Assembly (NCBI RefSeq): GCF_000019785.1
Contig: NC_010524.1
Coordinates: 3,894,001-3,958,000 of the forward strand
Direction: 5' to 3'
From: Leptothrix cholodnii SP-6
GTDB taxonomy: Bacteria; Pseudomonadota; Gammaproteobacteria; Burkholderiales; Burkholderiaceae_C
Length of the DNA stretch: 64,000 nt
In this document: positions 1-9,070 of the stretch, in pieces
How the letters are laid out: each line of letters starts with the position of its first letter
Position numbering within the stretch: position 1 is the stretch's first letter
Notes under the pieces: generated by a model
Told to the model about the DNA's origin: nothing
What the model saw: the letters and a program-made list of their open reading frames with translations, nothing else
Databases searched by the model: none
Position numbers and translations under genes: made by a program

Positions 1-246
1 CTTGATGTCGCCGTCGTAGATCGAGAAGGCGATGTCGGAGCGGTTGATGCTGGCCAGCACGGCCGGCAGTTTCTTGTCGTCGCCAGCCTTCTTGTAGGGC
101 ATGTCACCCCACAGGCCGAACGAGTAGGTGCCGGCATCGTGGTGGCGGGCATGCATCGGGGCGTGGCGCTCGCCCAGTGCGGCGCAGCCGGTCAGGGCGG
201 CCAGCATCAGCGGTGCGGCGAGGGTGGCAAGGCGCAGTCGGGTCAT
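1..246 (-). CDS. Lipoprotein, probable metallophosphoesterase-like (partial)
   Basis: The 3' part lies beyond the left window edge; 82 codons are visible from an ATG at 246. The N-terminus is a lipoprotein signal with lipobox LTGC (Cys21), so the protein should be anchored in the envelope. After the anchor come a 'FGLWGDMPY' segment and then 'AFSIYDGDIK'. That pairing resembles the first metal-binding blocks (GD...D/HxGD) of calcineurin-like phosphoesterases, in the form seen in some secreted betaproteobacterial proteins. Only this start is visible, so the enzyme call is tentative; the lipoprotein call is firm. It lies downstream of the porin on the same strand, separated by 133 bp that contain a short palindrome. 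Confidence 0.6.
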   Translation of the reverse strand, partial: MTRLRLATLAAPLMLAALTGCAALGERHAPMHARHHDAGTYSFGLWGDMPYKKAGDDKKLPAVLASINRSDIAFSIYDGDIK

Positions 247-279
247 GTGTCTTTCCTTCGAAGGCAAAGCGGCCCGCGG

Positions 280-297
280 TGATCGACGCATCGATCA
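280..297. repeat. Palindrome upstream of the lipoprotein gene
   Basis: TGATCGA, four bases, TCGATCA: a perfect 7-bp inverted repeat about 34 bp before the lipoprotein start. No T-run follows on the minus strand, so a terminator is unlikely. It could be an operator, but nothing in the sequence names a regulator. Confidence 0.35.
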
Positions 298-379
298 GCG
301 CAGGCCGGTGCTGCAATACCCGGCATCGGCGTCGGCCGCTGCGGGTACCGCTTGGACAAGGTCGGCGCGAGCCGACCGA

Positions 380-1453
380 TCAGAACGAGTAGCGCACGCC
401 CGCGCCCAGGGCGCGCGGGTCCTTGCCGGCGACGACGCTCGGGAAGTTGTCCGAACTGACCAGGGTGCCGCGAGCGGCCGAGTCGTTGGTCAGCTTGGTG
501 AAGTAGCCGTAGACGGCGACTTGCTTGTCGATGGCGTAGTTGGCTTCGAAGGCCATGCCCTTGATGCCGTCGTTGGCGCCGGTGCTCGACTCGCCCGACT
601 TGCCCAGGCTGGCCTTCAGGGTGAGGGCCGAGTCCAGCTTGTAGGCGCCGGTGATGACGGCGTTGCTGGTTTCCTTGCCGTTGCTGTTGTCGAGCTTGCT
701 GAAGGCGACGCCCACGGTGAAGTCGCTCAGGGCCGTGCCCAGCGTGACCTTGGTGGCCTTCATCGCCTTGCCGGCGGCGATGGCGTCCTTCTGGTTCTCG
801 ATGGCGACGCCGCCGTTGAACATGCCGTCGTTGTACTCGACCGAGGCGCCGAACACCGCCTTGTTCAGGACCGTGGTCTTGGCCTCGTCAGGCGAGTAGG
901 CCACCTTGGCGACGATCGCGTTGGCGAACTTCGGGCTGGCGTAGTGCAGCACGTTGGTCTTGCGGGTGTGCACGTTCTGGAAGTTGGCGTTGCCGATGGC
1001 GACGCGGCTGCCCTTGCCGTGCACCAGGATCTCGAGCAGGTCGCCCTGGCCCCACAGGCCGCCGGAGGTGCCTTCCAGGGTCTTGAGCGGCATGTCGTAG
1101 GTGCCGACCAGCACGGTGCCGGCGTTGGCGGACTTCAGGCCGACGAAGCTGTTGCGGTTGGCGAAGGCCTTGCTGTTGGCGGTGTCGTCAGGGGCGACGC
1201 CGGTCTCGACCTGGAAGATGGCGCTCAGGGCGGGGTTGAACTTGTGCTCGCCCTTGATGCCCAGGCGCGAGGCGAAGTTGCTGGCCATGATGCGCGAGAC
1301 ATCGCCGTCGCTGGTGCTTTCCAGGCCGAGGTCGATGCGGCCGTACCAGGTGAATTCGGTCGACTGGGCCGAAGCGGCCATCGGCGCCGCAGCGCCGACG
1401 AGGGCCAGCAAGGCGGCGATCGAGAAAATGTTCTTGCGGGTATTGATCTGCAT
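380..1453 (-). CDS. Outer-membrane porin (Gram-negative porin family)
   Basis: A 357-residue trimeric general porin of the type abundant in Burkholderiales; it should form a 16-strand outer-membrane barrel for passive diffusion of small hydrophilic solutes. A Sec signal peptide occupies about residues 1-30 and ends in ASAQS. The mature protein starts with 'TEFTWYGRIDLGLE', typical of the family, and ends 'GVRYSF' with the terminal Phe needed for BAM-dependent assembly. Alternating polar/apolar strands and 'RALGAGVRYSF' at the end fit the family. I chose ATG 1453 because the signal peptide begins there; the open frame runs 16 codons further upstream without a plausible leader. Substrate specificity cannot be read from the sequence. 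Confidence 0.93.
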   Translation of the reverse strand: MQINTRKNIFSIAALLALVGAAAPMAASAQSTEFTWYGRIDLGLESTSDGDVSRIMASNFASRLGIKGEHKFNPALSAIFQVETGVAPDDTANSKAFANRNSFVGLKSANAGTVLVGTYDMPLKTLEGTSGGLWGQGDLLEILVHGKGSRVAIGNANFQNVHTRKTNVLHYASPKFANAIVAKVAYSPDEAKTTVLNKAVFGASVEYNDGMFNGGVAIENQKDAIAAGKAMKATKVTLGTALSDFTVGVAFSKLDNSNGKETSNAVITGAYKLDSALTLKASLGKSGESSTGANDGIKGMAFEANYAIDKQVAVYGYFTKLTNDSAARGTLVSSDNFPSVVAGKDPRALGAGVRYSF

Positions 1454-1636
1454 GGCTGATGAGTTCGGTTGTTGGCTTTGAACGTCCGCGGGAAACCGCA
1501 TCCGAGCCAGTCAAGGCTAATTTCCACTTGTTGCAAACCGATGACGCACTCGGGCCCTACCCGCGGCCGATGCACCTGCCCCACAGCTTCGAAAAAATCA
1601 TCCGACGTCACAGGCGCGACACGTCGGGCAGGCATG

Positions 1637-1670
1637 AAAAAAGGGTCTGGCAATTCGCCAGACCCTTTTT
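1637..1670 (-). terminator. Rho-independent terminator after the chemoreceptor gene
   Basis: Inverted repeat GGGTCTGGC / GCCAGACCC (1643-1651 and 1657-1665) with a 5-base loop, flanked by six A on one side and five T on the other. It can therefore act in both directions. It lies 46 bp past the chemoreceptor stop and isolates that gene from the porin. Confidence 0.88.
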
Positions 1671-1715
1671 GATGGTGCAGAGGACTGCGTCAGCCCCGCC
1701 TCCGGCCGGACCGCT

Positions 1716-3437
1716 TCAGAACGACGTCCAGTCCTGCTCGGCGGCTTGTGCCGGCTGCGGCGTGGCGCGGGCCGGCGCGCTGGCCTGGGCGGCCGGCGCG
1801 CGCGGCGACAGCGGCGCACGCGGCGCTGCCGGGGCCTGCGGCCTGGCGCTGCTGCGCGAGTGCCCCGCCGCGCGGGCGCCTGCCACCTCGTGACCCAGCT
1901 TGAACACGCTGACGATCCCGACCAGCTGTTCGGCCTGCTGGCGCAGGCTCTCGGCCGCGGCGGCGCTTTCTTCGACCAGAGCGGCGTTCTGCTGCGTCAC
2001 CTGGTCCATCTGCGAGACGGCCTGGCCGACCTGGCTGACGCCGGCACTCTGCTCGACGCTGGCGGCGCTGATCTCGGCCACGATGTCGGTGACACGCTGG
2101 ATCGCGCCGACGATCTCGGTCATCGAGCCACCGGCCTGATCGACCAGGGCGCTGCCGTTCTCGACCTGCTCGACGCTGCGCGTGATGAGCGTCTTGATCT
2201 CCTTGGCCGCGTCGGCGCTGCGCTGCGCCAGGCTGCGCACCTCGGCGGCCACCACGGCGAAGCCGCGGCCCTGCTCGCCGGCACGCGCCGCCTCGACGGC
2301 CGCGTTCAGCGCCAGGATGTTGGTCTGGAAGGCGATGCCGTCGATCACCGCGATGATGTCGGCGATGCGCTTGGAGCTGTCGTTGATGCCCTTCATGGTG
2401 TCGACCACCTGGGCCACCACCTCGCCGCCCCGGGTGGCGACGTTGCACGCGCCCAGCGCCAGCTGGTTGGCCTGCTTGGCGCTGTCGGCGTTGTTGCGCA
2501 CGGTGCTGGTCAGCTGGTCCATCGTGGCGGCGGTCTGCTGCAGCGCGCTGGCCTGCTCTTCGGTGCGCTGGCTGAGGTCGACGTTGCCCTGCGCGATCTG
2601 CGAGCTGGCGGTGGCGACGCTTTCGGCATTGCCGCGCACGTTGGCCACCACCGCCGACAGGGCCGCCTGCATGGTGCTGAGCGCCGCCATCACGCTGACG
2701 GTGTCACCCGCGCGCAGGCTGATGGGCGTGGACAGGTCGCCCTCGGCCACCCGCCGGGCCAGGTCGGCGGCAACCTCGGGTTCGGTGCCCAGCTGGCGCG
2801 TGACCGAGCGGCTCAGCCAGTAGCCGCAGGCCAGCCCCACGGCGACCGACAGCGCCACCAGCAGCAGCATCATGGCGCGGCCGCTTTCGTAGATCTCGGT
2901 CACTTCCAGGGCGGTGCTGCGGGCGTTTTCGGCCTTGAACTCGGCCAGCGCCGTCATCGCATCGTCGACCGCGTTGCTGGCTTTCGCGTAATCGCCGAAC
3001 AGGTAGACCGCCACGTCGACGCTGTCGCTCAGGGCTGACGCCTGGGCCACGCCGTACATCTTCTCGGCCGTCTGCTTGTAGGTCTGCCAGAGCCGGTCGG
3101 TTTCGACGAACTTGCGCTTGCCGTCCTCGCGCACGAACAGCGGACGGGCCTTGTCGAGATGGGCCTCGACCTCGACGATCCGGGCCTTGACGCGGCTGAG
3201 CGCCTCGGCACGCTGTGCGTCGGTGGTCGCCAGCAGCGCGTTGCGCAGCGCACGGCCGACATACAGCAGGCCGATGTTGGCCTCCTTGACCTCCGAAAGC
3301 CCGATCAGCTCGCGCTCGTACATCGTGTCGGCCGCCTCGTTGATGAGGCCCGCGTTGCGGATGCCGACGCCGCTGACGATGGCCCCCAGCAGGCAGACAG
3401 CCAGAAACGCACCGAGAAGTTTGGTTCCAAGTTTCAT
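1716..3437 (-). CDS. Methyl-accepting chemotaxis protein
   Basis: A 573-residue chemoreceptor that should sit in the inner membrane and control CheA/CheW. TM1 is about residues 6-26, the periplasmic four-helix-bundle sensor about 27-188, TM2 about 189-210, followed by HAMP and a long cytoplasmic signalling coiled coil. The signalling hairpin is clear ([19 protein letters not shown]). The C-terminus ends EQDWTSF, matching the xWxxF-type pentapeptide that tethers CheR/CheB in Tar/Tsr-like receptors, after an Ala/Pro-rich flexible stretch. The ligand is unknown. A sigma-28-like promoter lies about 80 bp upstream and a terminator follows, so it is probably transcribed alone with the motility regulon. 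Confidence 0.95.
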   Translation of the reverse strand: MKLGTKLLGAFLAVCLLGAIVSGVGIRNAGLINEAADTMYERELIGLSEVKEANIGLLYVGRALRNALLATTDAQRAEALSRVKARIVEVEAHLDKARPLFVREDGKRKFVETDRLWQTYKQTAEKMYGVAQASALSDSVDVAVYLFGDYAKASNAVDDAMTALAEFKAENARSTALEVTEIYESGRAMMLLLVALSVAVGLACGYWLSRSVTRQLGTEPEVAADLARRVAEGDLSTPISLRAGDTVSVMAALSTMQAALSAVVANVRGNAESVATASSQIAQGNVDLSQRTEEQASALQQTAATMDQLTSTVRNNADSAKQANQLALGACNVATRGGEVVAQVVDTMKGINDSSKRIADIIAVIDGIAFQTNILALNAAVEAARAGEQGRGFAVVAAEVRSLAQRSADAAKEIKTLITRSVEQVENGSALVDQAGGSMTEIVGAIQRVTDIVAEISAASVEQSAGVSQVGQAVSQMDQVTQQNAALVEESAAAAESLRQQAEQLVGIVSVFKLGHEVAGARAAGHSRSSARPQAPAAPRAPLSPRAPAAQASAPARATPQPAQAAEQDWTSF

Positions 3438-3514
3438 GATGACGTTGTTGTCGTTTTGGTGATTCGGACGAGCTGGCGTGGACGCCCTCGTCCGGCCAGC
3501 ACCTGAGAGCTGAT

Positions 3515-3541
3515 TCTTCGGCCGATGGCCGACGGGCTTGA
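3515..3541 (-). promoter_or_regulatory. Sigma-28 (FliA)-type promoter for the chemoreceptor
   Basis: On the minus strand: TCAAGCCC, 11 bases, GCCGAAGA. The enterobacterial FliA consensus is TAAAGTTT-N11-GCCGATAA, so the -10 half matches 6 of 8, the -35 core A-A-G is kept and the spacing is exact. Transcription would begin roughly 65-70 bases before the ATG at 3437. A chemoreceptor is a normal FliA target, which supports the call. Confidence 0.65.
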
Positions 3542-3634
3542 ACCCTCGGGCGCCGATGCTTGAGCGACATCAAGGTCGATGCGTGCAGACTGCCAATCTT
3601 TCCGGTCTTGCCGGATCGGGACGCCAGGCCCGGT

Positions 3635-4300
3635 TCAGCCCCACAGGTCCAGCGGCGGATCGGCGGTGACGGCGCGCAGGATGTCCGAGCGCGACACGAA
3701 GCCGATCAGCCCGCCCTGCGCGTCGCTGACCGGCAGGCCCGGCAGGCCGGTGCCGAGCAGGGCAGCGGCCAGGCGGCGCAGATCGGTGTCGGGCGATGCC
3801 GCCGGCACGGGCGTCCACATCACGGCGCGCACCGGCTGGGCCAGCCAGGCCCGCCAGGCCGGCGGGTCGGTGGCGGCACGCTCGAGGGAGTCGCCACGCA
3901 TCAGTTCGGCGCGCAGCAACAGCCCGACCAGGCGGGCGTCGGTGTCGAGCACCGGCGCCTGGCCGATGCCTTCGCGGGCGAGCTGCTGCCAGGCCTGCAG
4001 CACGCTGGCATCGGCCGCCACCGACAGCACGCGCCGGCTCATCACGTCGGCCACGCAACGCAGCGACTGGCGCGGCTGCAGGGCCTGCCCGGCATCGGCG
4101 TAGGCCGCCAGGGCGGCGCGGTGGCCGGTGTCGGCGGGCGTGGACAGGGGCGACTGCGGGCGATCCGGTGCGTCATCGGGCTCGCGGCCCAGCGTGGCGA
4201 TGCGGCGCGGGCGCGCCACCGCCGTCGTCGGCGCGACCTGGCGCAGTTGCTCGAGCGTGGCGGCGTACATGCGGCCACCGATGCCGTGGACGTAGAACAT
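3635..4300 (-). CDS. CBS-domain pair protein
   Basis: A 221-residue protein with two CBS motifs: about residues 86-135 ('VADVMSRRVLSVAADASVLQ' begins the first) and about 153-212 (starting 'QPVRAVMWTPVPAASP' and ending in the 'GFVSRSDILRAV' helix). CBS pairs usually bind adenine nucleotides and act as regulatory modules; no catalytic domain is attached. The N-terminus, 'MFYVHGIGGRMYAATLEQL', is an unusual beta-strand-like leader before the CBS pair, followed by a Pro-rich linker. The stop lies about 94 bp before the sigma-28 promoter of the chemoreceptor. Its partner and ligand are unknown. Confidence 0.8.
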   Translation of the reverse strand: MFYVHGIGGRMYAATLEQLRQVAPTTAVARPRRIATLGREPDDAPDRPQSPLSTPADTGHRAALAAYADAGQALQPRQSLRCVADVMSRRVLSVAADASVLQAWQQLAREGIGQAPVLDTDARLVGLLLRAELMRGDSLERAATDPPAWRAWLAQPVRAVMWTPVPAASPDTDLRRLAAALLGTGLPGLPVSDAQGGLIGFVSRSDILRAVTADPPLDLWG

Positions 4301-4354
4301 CTGCGCAGGCTCCTCGGGCGGCGGTGGGTGCGGCCGGCGCCGCCGGGACGCCGC

Positions 4355-5380
4355 TCAGCCCTGCTTCTGGCTCAGCGCGTTGCCCACCAGGCGTGACGTG
4401 ATGTCGACGATCTGGATCATGCGCTCGTAGGCCATGCGGGTCGGGCCGATCACACCCAGCGTACCGACCACCTGGCCGTCGACCTCGTAGGGCGCCGACA
4501 CCACCGACAGCTCCTCGATCGGCACCACGCCGCTCTCGCCGCCGATGTAGATGCGCACGCCGTCGGCGCGGCTGGAGCCGTCGAGCAGGCGCAGCAGCTG
4601 GGTCTTCTGCTCGAACAGGTCGAACATCTTGCGGATCGAGCCCATGTCGCTGCCGAAATCCTGCACGCCCAGCAGGTTGCGCTCGCCCGAGACGATCAGC
4701 TGCTCGGTGTCCTCGTTGACCGCCTCGGTGCCGGCCTGCACGGCCGCCTGCATCAGGGTGCCGATCTCGCCGCGCAGGGCGTCGACCTCGAGCTTGAGGC
4801 GCTCGCGCACGCCTTCTATGCTGAGCCCGGCGTAGTGGGCGTTGAGGTAGTTGGTGGCCTCGACCAGCTGGCTCTGGGTGTAGTCGTGGGCGGTGAACAG
4901 CACGCGGTTCTGCACGTCGCCGTCGGGCGAGACCAGGATCAGCAGCACGCGCCGCTCGCCCAGGCGCAGGAACTCCATGTGGCGGAACACGCTGGGCTTC
5001 TTGGGCACCGTGACCACGCCGACGAACTGGCTCAGGCTCGACAGCAGCTGCGCGGCGTTGGCGATCACGCGCTTGGGTTGGTCGGGCTGGAGCAGCGGCG
5101 CGCTGCCGGTGTCGGCCACCTCACGGGCAAACGCCCGGCTGGTGAGCATGCTGTCGACGAACAGCCGGTAGCCGCGGGCGGTCGGGATGCGCCCGGCCGA
5201 GGTGTGGGGGCTGGCGATCAGGCCGAGCTCCTCGAGGTCGGACATGACATTGCGGATGGTCGCCGGCGACAGCTCGAGCCCCGAGGTCTTCGACAGCGTG
5301 CGCGAGCCCACCGGCTGGCCGTCGGCGATGTAGCGCTCGACCAGCGTCTTCAGCAACATCTTCGCGCGTTCATCCAGCAT
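4355..5380 (-). CDS. hrcA: Heat-inducible transcription repressor HrcA
   Basis: HrcA represses groE/dnaK-type heat-shock genes by binding the CIRCE operator and needs GroEL to stay active. The 341-residue protein starts '[20 protein letters not shown]' with the family's winged-helix domain (about residues 1-75, including '[21 protein letters not shown]'), followed by the GAF-like HrcA domain ending '[13 protein letters not shown]'. I chose ATG 5380 from the conserved N-terminus; the open frame extends 25 codons further but is unlike HrcA. It is divergent from nadK with 98 bp between starts. No CIRCE element (TTAGCACTC-N9-GAGTGCTAA) is present in this gap, so I see no autoregulation of the classic type. 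Confidence 0.96.
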   Translation of the reverse strand: MLDERAKMLLKTLVERYIADGQPVGSRTLSKTSGLELSPATIRNVMSDLEELGLIASPHTSAGRIPTARGYRLFVDSMLTSRAFAREVADTGSAPLLQPDQPKRVIANAAQLLSSLSQFVGVVTVPKKPSVFRHMEFLRLGERRVLLILVSPDGDVQNRVLFTAHDYTQSQLVEATNYLNAHYAGLSIEGVRERLKLEVDALRGEIGTLMQAAVQAGTEAVNEDTEQLIVSGERNLLGVQDFGSDMGSIRKMFDLFEQKTQLLRLLDGSSRADGVRIYIGGESGVVPIEELSVVSAPYEVDGQVVGTLGVIGPTRMAYERMIQIVDITSRLVGNALSQKQG

Positions 5381-5387
5381 GGAAACG

Positions 5388-5393
5388 ATTGTA
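5388..5393 (-). promoter_or_regulatory. -10 box of hrcA, seven bases before the ATG
   Basis: TACAAT on the minus strand, ending seven bases before the hrcA ATG (5380). A transcript starting the usual 6-7 bases after the box would begin at or one base before the ATG, so the mRNA would be leaderless or nearly so. The -35 region is weak (CTGGCG at 17 bp). Confidence 0.5.
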
Positions 5394-5466
5394 GGTCGCC
5401 CCCGTGGGCACGCCAGACCGGGCTGAACCGAGGGTCGAACGGCACGGCATGTCACAGGCGCTGTGG

Positions 5467-5472
5467 TGTAAT
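5467..5472 (+). promoter_or_regulatory. -10 box of nadK, six bases before the ATG
   Basis: TGTAAT followed by six bases and the nadK ATG at 5479. No Shine-Dalgarno sequence is visible before that ATG, which fits a leaderless message. The -35 element is not clear. Confidence 0.45.
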
Positions 5473-5478
5473 TTCTGC

Positions 5479-6369
5479 ATGATCAGCCGCTTCCGTCACG
5501 CCGCGCTCGTGGGCAAGTACCAGGCCCAGGGCATGCGCCCGTTGCTGGAGGAAATCGCCCATGTGCTGACCCGGCGCGGGCTCGAGGTCTCGGTCGAGGC
5601 GGCCACCGCGCAGAACACCGGCATCACCGGCTACACGGCGCTGTCGGCCGACGAGCTGGGCCGGCACTGCGACATCGCGATCGTGGTCGGCGGCGACGGC
5701 ACCATGCTCGGCATCGCCCGCCACCTGGCGCGTTTCGGCGTGCCGGTGGTCGGCATCAACCAGGGCCGGCTGGGCTTCATCACCGACGTGCCGGTGGCCG
5801 GCGTGGCGCGTGCGCTCAATGCGGTGCTCAACGGCGACTACGAAGAAGAAACCCGCGCCATGCTCGAAGGCCACGTGCTGCGCGGCGGCGAGCCGATCTA
5901 CGACGCGGTGGCCATGAACGACGTGGTGCTGCGCAGCGGCGCGACCGCGATGCTGGAGCTGCGGGTGGCGGTCGACGGCCAGTTCGTCGCCAACTTCCGC
6001 GCCGACGGCCTGATCCTGGCGTCCCCCACGGGCTCGACCGCCTACGCGCTGTCGGCCGGCGGGCCGATCCTTCACCCGAGCGTGGCCGGCTGGCTGCTGG
6101 TGCCGATCGCCTCGCACATGCTGTCGAACCGGCCGATCGTGCTGCCGGACTCGGGCGAGGTCACGATCGACATCGTCTCGGGGCGCGAGCCGAGCGTCAA
6201 TTTCGACATGCAATCCCTCGCCAGCCTGCTGCACGGCGACCGCATCAGCGTGCGCCGCTCGGCGCACCGGGTGCGTTTCCTGCATCCGCCGGGCTGGAAC
6301 TATTACGCCACCCTGCGCCGCAAGCTGCACTGGAACGAAGGCGCCTTGCCGCACGACGGCCACGGGTGA
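5479..6369 (+). CDS. nadK: NAD kinase
   Basis: Phosphorylates NAD to NADP in the cytoplasm, the only route to NADP. The 296-residue protein carries the family signature GGDGT (residues 71-75, in '[16 protein letters not shown]'), the '[12 protein letters not shown]' block, 'NDVVL', and '[16 protein letters not shown]'. Start ATG 5479 gives '[14 protein letters not shown]', typical of betaproteobacterial NadK; an upstream frame to 5404 is unlikely coding. It is divergent from hrcA and its stop overlaps a possible GTG start of recN, so nadK and recN are probably cotranscribed, a common pairing in this group. Confidence 0.97.
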   Translation: MISRFRHAALVGKYQAQGMRPLLEEIAHVLTRRGLEVSVEAATAQNTGITGYTALSADELGRHCDIAIVVGGDGTMLGIARHLARFGVPVVGINQGRLGFITDVPVAGVARALNAVLNGDYEEETRAMLEGHVLRGGEPIYDAVAMNDVVLRSGATAMLELRVAVDGQFVANFRADGLILASPTGSTAYALSAGGPILHPSVAGWLLVPIASHMLSNRPIVLPDSGEVTIDIVSGREPSVNFDMQSLASLLHGDRISVRRSAHRVRFLHPPGWNYYATLRRKLHWNEGALPHDGHG

Positions 6370-6383
6370 CCCAGAAGACACCG

Positions 6384-8087
6384 ATGCTCAAGCGACTGTC
6401 CCTGCGCGATTTCGTCATCGTCACCACGCTCGAAGTCGACTTCAGCGCCGGCTTCGCGGTGCTGACCGGCGAGACCGGTGCCGGCAAATCGATCCTGATC
6501 GACGCCCTGCAGCTCGCGCTCGGCGGCCGCGGCGACTCCGGCGTGGTGCGCGAAGGCGCCACGCGGGCCGAGATCAGCGCCGAGTTCGAGCCCGTCGATC
6601 CGGCCCTGACGGCCTGGCTCGACGAGGCCGGCTTCGGCACCGACGACAGCCTGCTGCTGCGCCGCACGGTCGACGCGCAGGGCAAGAGCCGCGCCTGGAT
6701 CAACGGCAGCAGCGCCACGGTGGCGCAGCTGCGCGAGCTGGGCGAGCAGCTGGTCGACATCCACGGCCAGCACGCCTGGCAGAGCCTGACCCGGCCGGCC
6801 TCGGTGCGCGCCCTGCTCGACGCCTACGCCGGGCTCGACACCGGCGCGCTGGCGCAGGCCTGGGCGCAGTGGCGCGAGCACCAGACCCGGCTCGATTCGG
6901 CACGCGAGCGCGGCGGCGAGATCGAGCGCGAACGCGAGCGCCTGGCCTGGCAGATCGGCGAGCTGGCCAAGCTGGCACCGGCGGCCGACGAGTGGGCCGA
7001 GCTCAACGCCGAACACGAACGCCTGGCGCACGCCCAGGCCATCCTCGACGCCACCCAGCTGGCCCTGCACCTCACCAGCGAGGCCGACACCAGCGCCCGC
7101 GTGCTGACCGGCCAGGCCGCGCACGCGCTCGAAAGCGTGGCCGCCTACACCCCCGCGCTGGCCAACGCGCTGGACGTGCTGCGCGCGGTGCAGAACGAGC
7201 TGGCCGACGCCACCCACAGCCTCAACCTGGCACTGCGCCACACCGAACTCGACCCCGACCGGCTGGCCCAGCTCGATGCCCGCCTGGCCAGCTGGCTGAG
7301 CCTGGCGCGGCGCTATCGCCGCCAGCCCGAAGACCTGCCCGCCACGCTGCAAGGCTGGCGCGACGAGCTGCGCAGCCTGGAGGCCGCCGCCGATCTGGCC
7401 ACGCTGGAGCAGGCCGCCGCGCAGGCCAAGGCGCTGCTGCTCGACCAAGCCGCCCGGGTGTCGGCGCGCCGCCGGCAGGCCGCGCCGCAGCTCGCCCAGG
7501 CGGTCAGCGCGGCGATGCAGGATCTCGGCATGGCCGGCGGGCGCTTCGAGGTGCTGCTGCAGCCGGCCGACGAGGTGCAGGCACACGGCCTGGAATCGGC
7601 CGAGTTCCTGGTCGCCGGACATGCCGGCAGCACGCCGCGCCCGCTCGCCAAGGTGGCCTCGGGCGGCGAACTCTCGCGCATCGCGCTGGCGATCGCCGTC
7701 ACCACCAGCCAGATCCGGCTGGCCCAGGGCGCGGCGGCCGGCACGCTGATCTTCGACGAGGTCGATGCCGGCGTCGGCGGCGCGGTGGCCGAAACCGTCG
7801 GCCGGCTGATGCAAAGACTCGGCCGCGAGCGCCAGGTGCTGGCCGTCACCCACCTGGCGCAGGTGGCGGCCTGTGCCGACCTGCACCTGGTCGTCAGCAA
7901 GGCCAGCGCCGAGGGCCGCACGCACAGCCAGATCCGCGCGGTGGCCGGCCAGCAACGCGTCAGCGAGATCGCCCGTATGCTGGGTGGCCAGCAGCTGTCC
8001 GGTGCCGGACTGGCGCACGCCCAGGAAATGCTCGCCGCAGTGCAGTCGGACGAGCGATCGGCGGGCACGCCACCGGCGCGACGCTGA
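6384..8087 (+). CDS. recN: DNA repair protein RecN
   Basis: An SMC-like ATPase that holds broken DNA ends for recombinational repair. 567 residues from ATG 6384 ('MLKRLSLRDFVIVTTLEVDF'). Walker A is 'GETGAGKSI' near residue 34; a central coiled coil rich in Glu/Arg/Ala separates it from the C-terminal ABC signature 'ASGGELSRIALA' and Walker B 'GTLIFDEVDAGVGG'. A GTG at 6366 in the same frame overlaps the nadK stop by 4 bp and would add six residues; I prefer 6384 because RecN proteins begin MLxxL and an AGAAG precedes it. It is followed by rapZ after 26 bp. Confidence 0.96.
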   Translation: MLKRLSLRDFVIVTTLEVDFSAGFAVLTGETGAGKSILIDALQLALGGRGDSGVVREGATRAEISAEFEPVDPALTAWLDEAGFGTDDSLLLRRTVDAQGKSRAWINGSSATVAQLRELGEQLVDIHGQHAWQSLTRPASVRALLDAYAGLDTGALAQAWAQWREHQTRLDSARERGGEIERERERLAWQIGELAKLAPAADEWAELNAEHERLAHAQAILDATQLALHLTSEADTSARVLTGQAAHALESVAAYTPALANALDVLRAVQNELADATHSLNLALRHTELDPDRLAQLDARLASWLSLARRYRRQPEDLPATLQGWRDELRSLEAAADLATLEQAAAQAKALLLDQAARVSARRRQAAPQLAQAVSAAMQDLGMAGGRFEVLLQPADEVQAHGLESAEFLVAGHAGSTPRPLAKVASGGELSRIALAIAVTTSQIRLAQGAAAGTLIFDEVDAGVGGAVAETVGRLMQRLGRERQVLAVTHLAQVAACADLHLVVSKASAEGRTHSQIRAVAGQQRVSEIARMLGGQQLSGAGLAHAQEMLAAVQSDERSAGTPPARR

Positions 8088-8113
8088 ACCGAACTGCCAA
8101 CACACCCCACGCC

Positions 8114-9070
8114 ATGAGCTCCCGACCGCCCTACCTGCCGCCCATCCCGACCCACGTGCCCGGCGCCACCGCGGCCGAGCTGGCTGCGCTGCCCGAGCCG
8201 GTGATCCTGATCTCGGGCATCTCGGGCGGCGGCAAGTCGGTCGCGCTCAACGCGCTCGAGGACGCCGGCTATTTCTGCGTCGACAACCTGCCGCCCGAGC
8301 TGCTGCCGGAATTCATCCGTCTGCAGCGCGCCCAGGCGGTGCGCAAGGTGGCGGTGGCGGTGGACGTGCGCAACGCCGCGTCGCTGCCCAAGCTGCTGCC
8401 GCTGGTCGACCAGCTGCGCCGCGAGGGCACGCGCATCCTGCCGATGTTCCTCGAGTCGCGCTCGGACACGCTGGTGCGGCGCTTCTCCGAGACGCGGCGC
8501 CGCCACCCGCTGTCGAGCCGGCAGGACGACCAGGGCCAGACCCGCTCGGCGCTGATCGACGCGATCGAGCACGAGCGCGAGCTGCTCGCCTCGCTGCGCG
8601 AGGTCAGCACCGTGATCGACACCAGCGACCTGCGCCCGGCCCAGCTGCGCACCTGGGTGCGCCAGCTCGTCGGCGCGGCACATTCGTCGCTGACGCTGGT
8701 GTTCGAGTCGTTCGCCTTCAAGCACGGCGTGCCGCGCGACGCCGATCTGGTGTTCGACCTTCGCGTGCTGCCCAACCCGCATTACGTGCGCGAGCTGCGC
8801 CCGCTCAACGGCCGCGATGCCGGCGTGATCGACTTCATGCACGCGCAGCCCGAAGCGGCCGAGATGCTGGCGCAGATCGAAGGGTTCCTGCTGCGCTGGC
8901 TGCCCAGCTACGCGATGGACCAGCGCAGCTACCTGACGGTGGCGCTGGGCTGCACCGGCGGCCAGCACCGCTCGGTCTACGGCGCCGAACAGCTGGCGCA
9001 GCGCTTCCGCGAGCGCGTGCCGACCCTCGTGCGGCACCGCGAGATCGAAGCACGCGAAGCCGTGCTGTGA
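8114..9070 (+). CDS. rapZ: RNase adapter protein RapZ
   Basis: A P-loop protein that in enterobacteria senses glucosamine-6-phosphate and delivers the sRNA GlmZ to RNase E; many betaproteobacteria keep the protein without a known GlmZ. 318 residues. Walker A is 'GISGGGKSVALNALEDAGY' (about residues 36-54), followed by 'FCVDNLPPELLPEF', and the C-terminal domain has 'DLRVLPNPHY' and 'IGCTGG'-type 'ALGCTGGQHRSVY'. The N-terminus carries about 28 extra residues rich in Pro before the P-loop strand; a shorter start inside it is possible, but no ATG/GTG with a better ribosome site is seen. The stop overlaps the next start (TGATG). Confidence 0.93.
   Translation: MSSRPPYLPPIPTHVPGATAAELAALPEPVILISGISGGGKSVALNALEDAGYFCVDNLPPELLPEFIRLQRAQAVRKVAVAVDVRNAASLPKLLPLVDQLRREGTRILPMFLESRSDTLVRRFSETRRRHPLSSRQDDQGQTRSALIDAIEHERELLASLREVSTVIDTSDLRPAQLRTWVRQLVGAAHSSLTLVFESFAFKHGVPRDADLVFDLRVLPNPHYVRELRPLNGRDAGVIDFMHAQPEAAEMLAQIEGFLLRWLPSYAMDQRSYLTVALGCTGGQHRSVYGAEQLAQRFRERVPTLVRHREIEAREAVL

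Noticed and set aside
128-1459. 443-codon open frame antisense to the porin
   Set aside because: The minus-strand frame has a signal peptide, porin strands and terminal Phe; the plus-strand product is Gly/Val/Ala low-complexity.
5381-5478. CIRCE operator expected near hrcA
   Set aside because: No TTAGCACTC / GAGTGCTAA pair, even allowing several mismatches, is present in the hrcA-nadK gap.
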